From NCBI GenBank assembly GCA_963663005.2, contig CAXXHH010000018.1, forward strand, positions 1 to 64,000: 64,000 bases of DNA. The letters run 5' to 3'. This stretch comes from CAINVV01 sp963663005 (lineage in GTDB: Bacteria > Bacteroidota > Bacteroidia > Bacteroidales > Prolixibacteraceae). The position numbers and the translations under genes were made by a program. Shown here in pieces: positions 1-8,735 of the stretch; within the stretch, counting starts at the first letter, position 1, and each line of letters begins with the position of its first letter. Under the pieces are notes generated by a model, which did no database searches, was not told the origin of the DNA, and saw only the letters and a program-made list of their open reading frames with translations.

Positions 1-459
1 TTTATCAAGTATTTGCCAGGGTTCATACTCTACGCTTGACTTGTTGAATCTTATATGAGGGAAAGCACAAAGAAATCCAAACAATATTTTAGTGAATTTA
101 TGACCTTTACCAAATTCATTTTCAATATTCTGACGCAATGAGAACATCGCATCTCTTGCTTGATTGAATGGACCAACACTGCTGGTATTTGTATTTCCGA
201 ATCTATCAGTGAAATACCAAACCCCATTCTTGCATTTTACATCTCCACCCTTGACCTCTACTACAAAAATACCTCCAGATGGGATAAGTAACAGAAAGTC
301 AATTTCTCCATATAATCGAATAGAGTGCTGAGATAGATTTAAAGAGTGAAGTATAATCCAATCTTTTGTAAAGGGATTGCTTTTGAAAATATCAAACAGC
401 ATTCTTTCTCCAGTGCTTCTGCAACTTTTATCTATATATGGTGGTATTAACTTTGCCAT
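1..459 (-). CDS. NERD-domain nuclease, C-terminus beyond window
   Basis: The reverse strand reads 153 codons without a stop and runs off the left edge. The start codon overlaps the stop of the upstream gene by one base (TAATG), so the two are translationally coupled. Visible motifs are TGERMLFD near residue 17, GEIDFLLL near 51 and VVEVKGG near 66. These are the Glu, Asp and ExK positions of a PD-(D/E)XK nuclease fold of the NERD type. NERD domains are usually N-terminal parts of larger proteins, often fused to a helicase; whether that holds here cannot be seen. Position behind a methyltransferase and a DrmE-like gene suggests the effector nuclease of a modification/defence operon. Confidence 0.8.
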   Translation of the reverse strand, partial: MAKLIPPYIDKSCRSTGERMLFDIFKSNPFTKDWIILHSLNLSQHSIRLYGEIDFLLLIPSGGIFVVEVKGGDVKCKNGVWYFTDRFGNTNTSSVGPFNQARDAMFSLRQNIENEFGKGHKFTKILFGFLCAFPHIRFNKSSVEYEPWQILDK

Positions 460-2972
460 TAGATAATTTCTTTAGCAAGTAATCGGTTGACGTACCTAAA
501 ATCGATGTTCTCCCAATGGGCGGATTTCTCAATTACCCTCAGAAAATTTACATTTCCAAGACCTTCTATTGTTACAATTGTATTAATTATTGAATTGTCA
601 GCATACTTGTGAATTTGTGATTTTATTTTCTCAGAAATGACATCGGATGCTTTCATCCGCCATCCTTTCATTTTGCTAATAGCGGCACGAACCCTATCTA
701 TGTTTTCAAAAAGATGATTTGATTTGGAAAGTACCGCAATGCATATTAAATCAGCATCATCATCAGGTCCAATTCTATTTTCATCTTGCAACCATGCTCT
801 GATAGTTCCCTCATGTTTTCTGCATCCATTATTCCTCAGATCATTAATAAGTTTCTGAAAGTCATAATTAATTGCAATGAAATACTCCTTCAATAGAATC
901 TTCCATAAATCTGTCCATTGTTTAATCTCTAAGAAATCTTTTGGATTTGTGTTTTTTTCTACCAATTCAACAAGAATATCTTTATCTGTGTTAATTATGG
1001 CAATAACATCACCGGTTTGTAATGCATCAATCTTTCTTCTATAGATATTAGCTTTTACATTTTGTTCTTCAATTAATTCATTTATAACCAAAAACTTATG
1101 CGTTTCGGTTGAATAGATAAAAAAATTGTCATCAAAGTCTATTCGTTTTGCTTTAACACTTTCAACCAAATTGTTTTTACCTAAGTATTTGGAATACTGT
1201 GCATTGTCCAAATCTGATTCAAACGCTACAATGTCGATGGGATTTTCCGAATCAATTTCAGATATTTCGTCATTGGAATACATTTCATCATACCCAAGTG
1301 GTATTACTCCGCCTCTTTCAGAACGCCCACCTTTGCTATTTATTGTAGCCTTAATATGTTCGCTATATTTTCTGTTCCTTTTTTGAAGGGAATTATAATA
1401 CTTGTTTTCAAATTGATAAAACAAAACTGTAAGTTCTGAAAACAAGAATGAAAAAAGAATTCTATTTGTGTTGTTGGATTTGACCCAGCCAGTCAGAATG
1501 GCATTTTGAAATTCAGATGACATTAAATTGTCCTTCACATCTGAAATAGTAATTATTTTAGGAACTTTTACATCTGCTGTTTGAAGAGAATAATTTAACG
1601 CATTTACTTCCTCTTCAGTTGGACAAATTATATAATCATATTTTTGGGAGTGTATTAGCTCATGAAGTTTTATCCACTTTTCGGGAGGAGATAAAGTAAA
1701 TTTTTCAATTAGTAATTTTAAAAGCTCAATACTCTCTTCAATTGGCATTATTGAATCCCCTAACCACATCCTGTTACTCAAAAATAGCGACTCAATTGCT
1801 CTAATTTTAGAATTTAAGAAACCAATATCAATTGTTGTTAAAGGATGTGCAATCCTTGATACCTGATTAGTAAGTTGAATTAGAGAAATTTTTAAAATGT
1901 TCAAATCATTGTTTGATTCATCTTTTGTGATGGAATGCAATTTTTTTGTGATAAGTTCAAGTTCGGGATTCTCACAAATTACTTTTATAAGATTGAACGA
2001 AATGTAATTTTTAATTTTCCTATCAAGGTTATAGAAAGGGGATTCATTTGTTGGATGATTCGGTCTTAGGTTTTCTTTGTTAAAATTGTAAAAATCAAAA
2101 CCATAATTGCCGATAGTTTCAAAGTTCCCAATTTCTGAAAGATCAGTGATAAGAATTGTAGGAATTTTCTTTGCATCAATATCTGAAAAATCGGTGGCTC
2201 TATCCAAAATTTCCGAAAAACCGTCAATAATAATTTTTGACACGGTAGTTGAATCAGTTACATACAAAGCAAGATTTGAAAGGTTGTTTGAGATTAATAA
2301 TGGGCTATTTAAATCTGATTCACCGTTTTCATTAATTCTTGCTTCATGAAAGAAATCAGGTATAGAGTAACCATTCATCGTAATTCTTTCAATGGAATCA
2401 CAATATGATTTGAATTTACTTATAAGGCAAATTTTGTTTTTAATAAATTCTTTATTTCCGTATGTAGCAATATTCAATAGCTTTTCTGTTGGCGTAATAA
2501 TTCTTTTAGGTAAAACTTGTGTTACTGTTTTAAGTGACGATAACTTTCTTGCCGTATCTACCTTTTGTAACTTTATTACATCTGCAAACTTGATTGTTAT
2601 TTCTGCACCCGATGAATCTCCAACTCCTTTTGTTTTAAAAGCAACTCCATTATCTTTAACCCCTGACCATAAAACTACTGCCTTACCATTGAGCATAAGT
2701 TTATCATTCTTCTTAAACTGTTTGTATGTTTCAGCAATTTCATTTTTAAATTGAGCAAAATCATCTTCTATCAAAGCAAGTGCGAGTGGGACTGAGAGCC
2801 ATTGTGCTGAATATTCCTTTGATGGAAAGACTAAACAAAGTTTATTGTTTTGATTGTTATCAAAAAAATAAGGGATTATTTTTGATGAATTCAATAAAAT
2901 GTCAGGCAACGGTACAATTACATTACTATCAATATAAGAATAACTGAGTTTATTTATAATATTGATGCTCAT
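459..2972 (-). CDS. DrmE-like defence protein (837 aa)
   Basis: This is a long protein with no signal peptide or membrane segment. Its start overlaps the methyltransferase stop by four bases (ATGA), and its own stop overlaps the NERD gene start, so three genes form one coupled unit. The C-terminal third (about residues 640-800) has a segment on setting up a bound 'GDVIAII', then a helical region with HEGTIRAWLQDENRIGP and a following helix. I recognise this as the kind of C-terminal region found in DrmE, the large protein of class 2 DISARM, which also sits beside a C5 methyltransferase. The N-terminal part (LCLVFPSKEYSAQW) is also compatible. The other DISARM genes drmA, drmB and drmC are not in view. 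The family call is from memory of the motif and context; the gene itself is certain. Confidence 0.6.
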   Translation of the reverse strand: MSINIINKLSYSYIDSNVIVPLPDILLNSSKIIPYFFDNNQNNKLCLVFPSKEYSAQWLSVPLALALIEDDFAQFKNEIAETYKQFKKNDKLMLNGKAVVLWSGVKDNGVAFKTKGVGDSSGAEITIKFADVIKLQKVDTARKLSSLKTVTQVLPKRIITPTEKLLNIATYGNKEFIKNKICLISKFKSYCDSIERITMNGYSIPDFFHEARINENGESDLNSPLLISNNLSNLALYVTDSTTVSKIIIDGFSEILDRATDFSDIDAKKIPTILITDLSEIGNFETIGNYGFDFYNFNKENLRPNHPTNESPFYNLDRKIKNYISFNLIKVICENPELELITKKLHSITKDESNNDLNILKISLIQLTNQVSRIAHPLTTIDIGFLNSKIRAIESLFLSNRMWLGDSIMPIEESIELLKLLIEKFTLSPPEKWIKLHELIHSQKYDYIICPTEEEVNALNYSLQTADVKVPKIITISDVKDNLMSSEFQNAILTGWVKSNNTNRILFSFLFSELTVLFYQFENKYYNSLQKRNRKYSEHIKATINSKGGRSERGGVIPLGYDEMYSNDEISEIDSENPIDIVAFESDLDNAQYSKYLGKNNLVESVKAKRIDFDDNFFIYSTETHKFLVINELIEEQNVKANIYRRKIDALQTGDVIAIINTDKDILVELVEKNTNPKDFLEIKQWTDLWKILLKEYFIAINYDFQKLINDLRNNGCRKHEGTIRAWLQDENRIGPDDDADLICIAVLSKSNHLFENIDRVRAAISKMKGWRMKASDVISEKIKSQIHKYADNSIINTIVTIEGLGNVNFLRVIEKSAHWENIDFRYVNRLLAKEII

Positions 2973-4564
2973 AGTTTAGTCCTTAATAATATATTACTGA
3001 CAATCTGGCTAATCTGTTTTGCTAAAAATGGAGGTACAGCATTCCCTACTTGATGATACTGCTGGGTTCTTGCCCCACAGAAAAAATAATTATCTGGAAA
3101 GGTTTGTATTCTGGCAGCTTCACGAACAGTAAGGCTTCTGCATTGAATTGGATCATAATGAATAAAATAATGGCCATCTTTAGAGATATGGCTTGTGACT
3201 GTTGTTGCAGGTTGATTAGGTCGCTGTGTACGAAAGCGGTCAGCAAATTTTCCGCCTTTTGCATTTTTATGATTCGGAAGTAACCAATCCGGATAATCTT
3301 TCAATTTCGGAAAGTCATTATTTAATTTTAGATATAGTGAAGAAAACAGATATCTTCCCAAATCCTCTTTTAAGTGTGTTCTTGTTTCATGGTTAAGGAT
3401 TCCACCTAGATGAGCGTCAAAAAACCAGGTTTTTAATGGATTATCTGGTTCTTCATTGATGAACTCATCAAAGTTTGCTCCAGTAGTTAGGCAGGTTGCA
3501 GAATTAGGTAAAATCTTATATTCATTAAATTCTTGACTTACCTTCAAAATATATTCTTCAGTAATAGCGTTCCAGGTGCTATTGCTATCTTTTATATTTT
3601 TGTAAATATTTTTCCCCTTTGAGTTAGTTCCTGAAACCTCGCGTCCTATACCACTCCTTAATTTTGGTAAAGCTCCTATTACATCTTCCAGGTTGACAGG
3701 TTTCTGTATTTCAAGTGGATTGTATTCCACTTTCCCAAAGTCCTCTCTTATCCCGAGAAGAATAACACGATGCCTGTTTTGTGGAACTCCAAATTTTTCG
3801 GTTTTAATAAGAAAGTCCTTATCGTTAATATAAACAGGTTCATCTCCATTAAAACCATCCGGACTTTTTATTAAAGAGTACAATCTATATTTGGGGGTAT
3901 TATGCCCGGGGAAAAGTCTTCTGGGATCTTTAAGATCAGCCTTTATCCAATCAAAAATTTTGTTCCCATCTAATTCTGCGGATAATAATCCTTTTACATT
4001 TTCCATTACGAAAACGGCAGGATGATGAACAGCAATTATGCGCAAGTATTCCCGATAAAGAAAAACACGTGGATCTTCTTCGTTTAAGCCTTTGTTTCGT
4101 GACCTCCCAATTACAGAATATGCCTGGCAAGGCGGACCTCCGATTAATACCCAATTTTTTGTGTTGCCAATTGCCGTAGATATTCTTTTGTCTACTAGCT
4201 CAGGAGGAAAATTCTTATGGCCTAATTCACAAAGCCATGCTTCATCTATTGCGTTTTTCGCTTGATCAGGAAACTTATCGAAGAGGTTGGCTCTTTCAAT
4301 CTGATCTTTTCGGGGGGTGTATCCTTTTATGTAATCATAGTACTCTTCAGGAGCTTTACCTATTGGAAACTGACGAAAGAAGCTCCTTAACTGCAGTGTT
4401 CTATGTGCATCTTCATCCTTCTCTATTGATAATTTTATTTTGAAAACACGATTTCCATTTTCATCTGTAATTGAAGAGAAACCTTCTCCCAGACCTCCTG
4501 GACCTGCAAATAGATCAATGATTGGAACTGGGGTTTTGGATTTTTTTATGGTTGATTTCATCAA
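2969..4564 (-). CDS. DNA (cytosine-5) methyltransferase
   Basis: Transfers a methyl group from S-adenosylmethionine to cytosine C5 in DNA. All diagnostic motifs are readable: motif I DLFAGPGG (residues 17-24), motif IV GGPPCQ with the catalytic Cys146, motif VI MENVKG, motif VIII QNRHRV, motif IX SLTVREAARIQTFP and motif X GNAVPP. The distance from motif I to motif IV is about 120 residues, longer than in short Dcm-type enzymes, giving 531 aa in total. It is the first gene of a coupled run into the DrmE-like and NERD genes, and a Vsr endonuclease lies 150 bp upstream in the same direction. It probably protects host DNA and defines the modified site; the recognition sequence cannot be read from the protein. 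Confidence 0.95.
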   Translation of the reverse strand: MMKSTIKKSKTPVPIIDLFAGPGGLGEGFSSITDENGNRVFKIKLSIEKDEDAHRTLQLRSFFRQFPIGKAPEEYYDYIKGYTPRKDQIERANLFDKFPDQAKNAIDEAWLCELGHKNFPPELVDKRISTAIGNTKNWVLIGGPPCQAYSVIGRSRNKGLNEEDPRVFLYREYLRIIAVHHPAVFVMENVKGLLSAELDGNKIFDWIKADLKDPRRLFPGHNTPKYRLYSLIKSPDGFNGDEPVYINDKDFLIKTEKFGVPQNRHRVILLGIREDFGKVEYNPLEIQKPVNLEDVIGALPKLRSGIGREVSGTNSKGKNIYKNIKDSNSTWNAITEEYILKVSQEFNEYKILPNSATCLTTGANFDEFINEEPDNPLKTWFFDAHLGGILNHETRTHLKEDLGRYLFSSLYLKLNNDFPKLKDYPDWLLPNHKNAKGGKFADRFRTQRPNQPATTVTSHISKDGHYFIHYDPIQCRSLTVREAARIQTFPDNYFFCGARTQQYHQVGNAVPPFLAKQISQIVSNILLRTKL

Positions 4565-4717
4565 TTCTCTTCTTGTTTGAATACCAGTTTAATGATTACA
4601 TTGTTAGACAGCATACTTTTTGCTTTCTCAATAAGAAAATTAAAGAGTCACAAATATGAGTCCGGGAAATTTATTTAGCCTTTGTATGAATAAATCTTTG
4701 ACAAAAAAAGGTTGGGA

Positions 4718-5170
4718 CTATTCATCAGCTTTCGAATTTTGTAAATTGTTTTTTTGGTTATGCAGATTCTGGAATAAGTTGTTTAAGGTTTTATCCACTA
4801 TGTTTTTTTTTAACTCACATTCAAAAATCGAAATAACGTTCCAACCTTCAGCCTTTAACTTTTGAACGTTTTCAACATCCAGTTGCTTGTTCCTATTAAT
4901 CTTATTTAGCCACCATTCTGTTCTGGTTTTGGGGACAACATAATATTTGCAATCCTCATGCCCATGCCAAAAACATCCATTAACAAATATTACTATTTTA
5001 TATCTTGAGAGTACAATGTCAGGTTTACCAGGTAAATTTAATGAATGTAGCCGATATCTGAACCCCTTTGAGAACAAATATTTACGGACTAATATTTCAG
5101 GCTTGGTATTCCTCCTTTTAATCCTGCTCATATTGTAACTTCTGACTGTAGCAGTATGAACGTCTGTCAT
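4718..5170 (-). CDS. vsr: Very short patch repair endonuclease (Vsr)
   Basis: Nicks DNA at T:G mismatches produced when 5-methylcytosine deaminates, starting very short patch repair. The sequence shows the family signature in order: NMSRIKRRNTKPE (13-25), LPGKPDIVL with the catalytic Asp51, FVNGCFWHGH (62-71) carrying the Cys/Trp/His residues, and PKTRTEWW (80-87). Length (150 aa) is normal. The gene lies upstream of the C5 methyltransferase on the same strand with about 150 bp between, which is the usual partnership because the methylase creates the lesions Vsr repairs. The last 20 residues are Asn/Lys-rich and not conserved. Confidence 0.94.
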   Translation of the reverse strand: MTDVHTATVRSYNMSRIKRRNTKPEILVRKYLFSKGFRYRLHSLNLPGKPDIVLSRYKIVIFVNGCFWHGHEDCKYYVVPKTRTEWWLNKINRNKQLDVENVQKLKAEGWNVISIFECELKKNIVDKTLNNLFQNLHNQKNNLQNSKADE

Positions 5171-5484
5171 TTGTTACTAAATTTTATTTAATCCGATTGT
5201 TAAATATAATGAATGAGATAACAAGAATGTCTTCGACAACAATATTGGAAAGCATTAAGATTGTTCTTAGTTCTCTCTTCATTTTATCATTTTAGTAAAA
5301 CCAAATTTAATAATAACCTGGATTCAATAGCTTAGACATTCAATATGCTTAGTTTACCACTCATTAGCATTTGGAGCTTAAATCAATAATGAATAGAACC
5401 TCGAACTGGCTCGAAATAGCTACGCATTTTATTGGCATACTGGCTGATATTGATTAACCTAGCTAGTATAAGAATGGTAATGTA
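5171..5484. other. Divergent intergenic region
   Basis: 314 bp between the vsr start (minus strand) and the next plus-strand gene. It is AT-rich and should hold both divergent promoters. A 22-codon open frame begins at 5388 (MNRTSNWL...), but nothing supports it as a gene. I see no tRNA, clear terminator or TAnnTTTG box. Confidence 0.5.
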
Positions 5485-5880
5485 ATGAAACAATTAAGTA
5501 AAGAGTCAACCAACATCCTAACACAGATGATTGGACAGATGAAAGGTTGGTGTATCAAAATGGACAATTCAGATGGTACATACTTGCCGGTTTTTATCAG
5601 TTTAAATTATGAAGATTCCGACTCCAAGATCTTTGTGGTAGGGCATTATTATAGCGAGGAAGGAGAAATTATGGCTGAACCTGAGATGCACTTCCTTTAT
5701 GATGAAAGAGCTGGATCGTTTTTCCCAATTTATTATAGACAAGACAGCCTGGATGTTGAACAGAACTCCATTATAATTGTTGATGGTCTAATTTTAAAAG
5801 TGAATATGGCTTTGCAAGTGGATCATACCGATTTCGCCAATCTGTGGCTCTTAAACATCAAAAACCAACAGAACCTTTAA
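5485..5880 (+). CDS. Small element protein, DUF6908-like
   Basis: 131 aa, soluble, acidic. The central pattern (KMDNSDGTYLPV, then VVGHYYSEEGEIMAEPEMHF, then FPIYYRQD) resembles the DUF6908 family, which I know as small proteins of unknown function from Bacteroidota conjugative and mobilisable elements. No catalytic motif is visible. A second small gene follows 25 bp downstream on the same strand. The family call is from pattern memory only; the function is unknown. Confidence 0.6.
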   Translation: MKQLSKESTNILTQMIGQMKGWCIKMDNSDGTYLPVFISLNYEDSDSKIFVVGHYYSEEGEIMAEPEMHFLYDERAGSFFPIYYRQDSLDVEQNSIIIVDGLILKVNMALQVDHTDFANLWLLNIKNQQNL

Positions 5881-5905
5881 AAACTTACGCATAACCAACA
5901 ATCTA

Positions 5906-6130
5906 ATGGAATCAATCAGTTTCATTAATAATTACGAACTGTACATCGAAGAAATTCGGTCAGTGGTCAAATCAGAGTTATTTCCTATTATAGAGGAACT
6001 TAAAGAAATCTACTCTCACGACTTGGTTCGGCCCGATTCATATTTTCTGGGGACGCAAGATGCAAGGGGATTTGTATGGAGTTTGTTTATCAAAAAAGCC
6101 TTGTACAATTCCGATCTCAAGGAATTTTGA
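5906..6130 (+). CDS. Hypothetical protein (74 aa)
   Basis: A short gene 25 bp after the DUF6908-like gene and in the same direction, ending just before a bidirectional hairpin. The product is mostly helical (YELYIEEIRSVVKSEL, IIEELKEIYSH) with an FLGTQDARGFVWSLF segment. I do not recognise a family. Support is gene-like composition and operon position. It could also be the truncated N-terminal piece of a longer element gene. Confidence 0.45.
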   Translation: MESISFINNYELYIEEIRSVVKSELFPIIEELKEIYSHDLVRPDSYFLGTQDARGFVWSLFIKKALYNSDLKEF

Positions 6131-6160
6131 TTCCAATCAATGAACCAATCTGCCGAATCC

Positions 6161-6190
6161 GCTCCCAGAAGACAACTGGGAGCTTTCCCG
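6161..6190. terminator. Bidirectional hairpin between convergent genes
   Basis: GCTCCCAG (6161-6168) pairs perfectly with CTGGGAGC (6176-6183) around a 7-nt loop, followed by TTT. It sits between the plus-strand gene ending at 6130 and the minus-strand gene ending at 6210, where a shared terminator is expected. Confidence 0.6.
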
Positions 6191-6209
6191 GGCATCCTTG
6201 GACACATCC

Positions 6210-6452
6210 CTACGACTGAAGGTATTTTACATCTTTTATAGATCTCAATTGATGAGCCATTTCCTCAGTTAGGCCAATGAATTCTTCTTCAGTAAACGAA
6301 AGTTCATCGGGATAGAAATCAAATAAAGTCTTCACTTCACCGTTGCTAAGGGTAACTGTTACCTCTGGCATCTTATCCAACATACCGTCAGGCAACGGTC
6401 GTGGATATTTCCCAATTACACATTTTACGATTGTTGGCACAGGTGAATTCAT
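6210..6452 (-). CDS. Hypothetical element protein (80 aa)
   Basis: A small acidic protein. Its core (VTVTLSNGEVKTLFDFYPDELSF, then EEEFIGLTEEMAHQLRSIKDVKYLQS) looks like a short conserved protein of Bacteroidota mobile elements: a beta-hairpin followed by a 'F-x-GLT-E-A' helix ending in a lysine-rich tail. It is last in a minus-strand series (recombinase, NADAR, 169-aa protein, this gene). Function unknown. Confidence 0.6.
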   Translation of the reverse strand: MNSPVPTIVKCVIGKYPRPLPDGMLDKMPEVTVTLSNGEVKTLFDFYPDELSFTEEEFIGLTEEMAHQLRSIKDVKYLQS

Positions 6453-6524
6453 TTTTCAAAATTTAAATGATGTCCAAATCTACTAATTTAAAGTGTAATG
6501 TTTCATTTAACAAGCAAGCATAAA

Positions 6525-7034
6525 TCAGTCGAAAGGTAAATCCATAATCCAACCTTTAGCTTCAATGTCTTTTATTTCCGTAAGAATTTGTCGTTCTTTT
6601 TCATTTCTTGGTTCTCTTTTGCCGTTACTTAATTCCAAAAAGGTCTTTATTGTATCATCAAGGTTATTGGGAAATGATGGGTCAATTTTTGCTTCCTTAA
6701 TCTCCCGGATTGTTGTCCTGGCAATTTCGATGGCCGTTGTCCATTCTTTGTTATTACTGATATCCTTACCATAAACCTTTTCACTAAAAGGCTCATCACT
6801 TAAAATCCACTCAATGAAGGATCTTTTTGAAATCCTGACCTTACTGCCTTCTTTGCCGAATGAATAAGCCCCATCCCGTCCCGGATAACTTATTATTTGA
6901 TCCCGAGCCTCGCTCAACTCAGAATTATTCCAGTTCATAAGGAGACCATCTATGTCCATTGCATTAACACCTTCCAAATTGGACAAGTTTTCTACAATTG
7001 TCTTAAATATCATTCCTATTTGATTGTTATTCAT
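6525..7034 (-). CDS. Hypothetical protein (169 aa)
   Basis: Soluble, acidic, no signal peptide. The sequence has a helical N-terminus, a DQIISYPGRDGAYSFGKEGSKVRISKRSF segment and a long helical C-terminus ending IMDLPFD. I do not recognise the family. It lies 37 bp after the NADAR gene on the same strand, but it also has its own promoter-like element directly upstream (7039-7060) that resembles the one at 8688-8709. It may therefore be co-regulated with the gene at 8736. Confidence 0.7.
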   Translation of the reverse strand: MNNNQIGMIFKTIVENLSNLEGVNAMDIDGLLMNWNNSELSEARDQIISYPGRDGAYSFGKEGSKVRISKRSFIEWILSDEPFSEKVYGKDISNNKEWTTAIEIARTTIREIKEAKIDPSFPNNLDDTIKTFLELSNGKREPRNEKERQILTEIKDIEAKGWIMDLPFD

Positions 7035-7038
7035 GATA

Positions 7039-7060
7039 TAAAGATAAAATACTTATACTT
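7039..7060 (-). promoter_or_regulatory. AAGTATAAGT operator plus promoter-like box
   Basis: On the minus strand AAGTATAAGT (7060-7051) precedes TATCTTTA (7046-7039), a near match to the Bacteroidota -7 box TAnnTTTG, four bases before the start codon at 7034. The same 10-mer, similarly spaced from a TATATTTG box, occurs at 8688-8709. The transcript would be nearly leaderless if this box is used. Confidence 0.45.
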
Positions 7061-7071
7061 ATTAAAGAATA

Positions 7072-7905
7072 TTAATTTGCCATCGGGAAATTAATTCGAT
7101 TTCCACATATTGTTAGTCCCTTTTTCATTAAAAGGTTGTAATCGATTGGTGGCTCTTGACCAAAAATAAGGCTAAGACTGCACACCTTTATAATTTTCCC
7201 CATCACATTTGTCCCAATAAAACAACCAATATCATTGACGGCATTTGAAGCCAACATCTGTGCTTCTTTTAGTTGATATTTGTATTTGAAAAATTGATTT
7301 CTGGCAATTTCGTCTTCGATTTCTTTTCGTACAGTCATCAAATCCGTATTTCTTGCTCCCCAAAATGTTGCTGACTCCCCGTGGTGAAGGCTGGTATTCT
7401 CTACTACATGTGCGTCAAAAGGAATTTTTTTCAGCATTTCAGCAAATGAATCGTTCTGTTGACACTTCTGCCATATTAAATATAACATCCATTGCACATT
7501 GTAAGTGTAAAAGTCATCACGCATATATTGAGTGAATTCCGGGAGTCGTCGATAGATCCGTTTACATTTCTGGCCGTTAGTCTCCAGAGTGATCAATCTT
7601 TGGATTCTTGCACTTTCAGGGTCTTCTCGTGCAAAAGCCCCGGCAACATAAGCGCATTCAGAGTTTACAAATGGGATACAAGCAATGTCGAATGGAAACC
7701 CATTGCACATATTACCAAACTTGATATTGACACCATCCCGAACGTCTGTTGCCTTACGATACGACCACACATTTAGTCTGGTACAATCATAATTCTCCTG
7801 CTGTGTAAGATTGATAGAGCCAACCAATCTGTTGAATTCAAGTTTAACCTCTATTTCACTAAGTGAATCGATATTGATGATTTTTATCTTGTTGAATTCA
7901 TTCAT
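7072..7905 (-). CDS. NADAR-domain protein
   Basis: The central and C-terminal parts match the NADAR (YbiA/DUF1768-related) fold: AREDPESARIQRLITLETNG (92-111), KCKRIYRR (114-121), VQWMLYLIWQKC (137-148), then the HVVENTSLHHGE and ATFWGARN signature (166-186). NADAR enzymes cleave N-glycosidic bonds, and members are known to remove ADP-ribose from guanine in DNA or act in phage-related NAD biology. Which substrate applies here is inference. The gene sits 31 bp after a small tyrosine recombinase on the same strand. No DarT-like ADP-ribosyltransferase is visible in the window. Residues 1-80 are not assigned. Confidence 0.78.
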   Translation of the reverse strand: MNEFNKIKIINIDSLSEIEVKLEFNRLVGSINLTQQENYDCTRLNVWSYRKATDVRDGVNIKFGNMCNGFPFDIACIPFVNSECAYVAGAFAREDPESARIQRLITLETNGQKCKRIYRRLPEFTQYMRDDFYTYNVQWMLYLIWQKCQQNDSFAEMLKKIPFDAHVVENTSLHHGESATFWGARNTDLMTVRKEIEDEIARNQFFKYKYQLKEAQMLASNAVNDIGCFIGTNVMGKIIKVCSLSLIFGQEPPIDYNLLMKKGLTICGNRINFPMAN

Positions 7906-7936
7906 TGCATTAAAAACTAAGTAATTGATTCCTTTC

Positions 7937-8527
7937 TCATAATTTTAAACTGTCATAGACATCCATTATCTCTTTTTCGCGGATCCCCAGATACCTGCGG
8001 GTCGTCATTGGTGAAGAGTGGGAAAAGCACTCCATAAGTAGAATCACTGCCTCGTTGGAGTAGTTGTTAAGACGAAGCACGCGATTCCCAAGGGTTTTTC
8101 TGAACAAGTGGCTGGATACGTTACCCTCCAGGACAATATTGTACCTTTTCAGGAGTTCTTTCAACTTTACGTTCACATAGCTCTTATCAATGGTTTTTGT
8201 TCCATACTTATTGAGAAAGATGTATTGGTTGGGATCTGTTATTCCGATTTTCCCTTTTACCCGTTCAACAATCTTTCTCAAGTCCTGATTGATCTTGATC
8301 CGCCGGATCTTTTTTGTCTTCTGCTCTTCAATGATTAAGATTTCAGTGTTTTCGAAATGGTTGAACCGCAGTTTTAACAAATCACTGATCCGAAGACCGG
8401 TGAAAACGCCGATAGTGATAAGTAAGCAAAATTTGTACTCGCCATCACGCTCAAGTTTTCCGATAAGGGACTTGAAGACGTCCCAATCCATACTCGTAGT
8501 TGTTGTCTTTTGACCTTGTAAGCTCAT
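7937..8527 (-). CDS. Tyrosine recombinase, catalytic domain only
   Basis: 196 aa, beginning almost directly with the catalytic domain; the usual N-terminal SAM-like DNA-binding domain is absent. Conserved residues are all present: Arg in TGLRISDLL, Lys in the QKTKKIRR hairpin, HLFR, His in CFSHSS and the nucleophile Tyr in RRYLG. It is therefore likely active rather than a relic. The genes for the NADAR protein and two small proteins follow closely on the same strand. Possible roles are element integration, promoter inversion or resolution. The start codon is the first ATG of the frame. Confidence 0.9.
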   Translation of the reverse strand: MSLQGQKTTTTSMDWDVFKSLIGKLERDGEYKFCLLITIGVFTGLRISDLLKLRFNHFENTEILIIEEQKTKKIRRIKINQDLRKIVERVKGKIGITDPNQYIFLNKYGTKTIDKSYVNVKLKELLKRYNIVLEGNVSSHLFRKTLGNRVLRLNNYSNEAVILLMECFSHSSPMTTRRYLGIREKEIMDVYDSLKL

Positions 8528-8669
8528 AATGTTATGTATTTGATTCAGGCTAAATTACGGCAGGAAACTTACACTTACAGCATTTCCAGTGCTAAGTATA
8601 TGCTAATTATCAGCACCTTATGGAGATTTGGCGTAAGGCGTTGCAGGTCAAGTAGGTTCAAAAACTTGG

Positions 8670-8709
8670 AACTTATACTTTTCTACAAAGTATAAGTTTG
8701 CTATATTTG
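8670..8709 (+). promoter_or_regulatory. Perfect 12-bp inverted repeat plus TATATTTG promoter box
   Basis: AACTTATACTTT (8670-8681) and AAAGTATAAGTT (8687-8698) form a perfect palindrome around a 5-nt spacer. The Bacteroidota -7 consensus TAnnTTTG follows as TATATTTG at 8702-8709, 26 bp before the start codon at 8736. The palindrome overlaps the expected -33 region, as for a repressor operator. One half-site recurs at 7051-7060. Confidence 0.65.
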
Positions 8710-8735
8710 GTTTAATTATAATCGGGCACAGAAAA

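Noticed and set aside
459..4564. Complete class 2 DISARM system
   Set aside because: drmA, drmB and drmC are not visible; only the methyltransferase and a DrmE-like gene match.
5388..5456. 22-codon frame upstream of the DUF6908-like gene as a leader peptide
   Set aside because: No conservation evidence, no supporting structure such as an attenuator.
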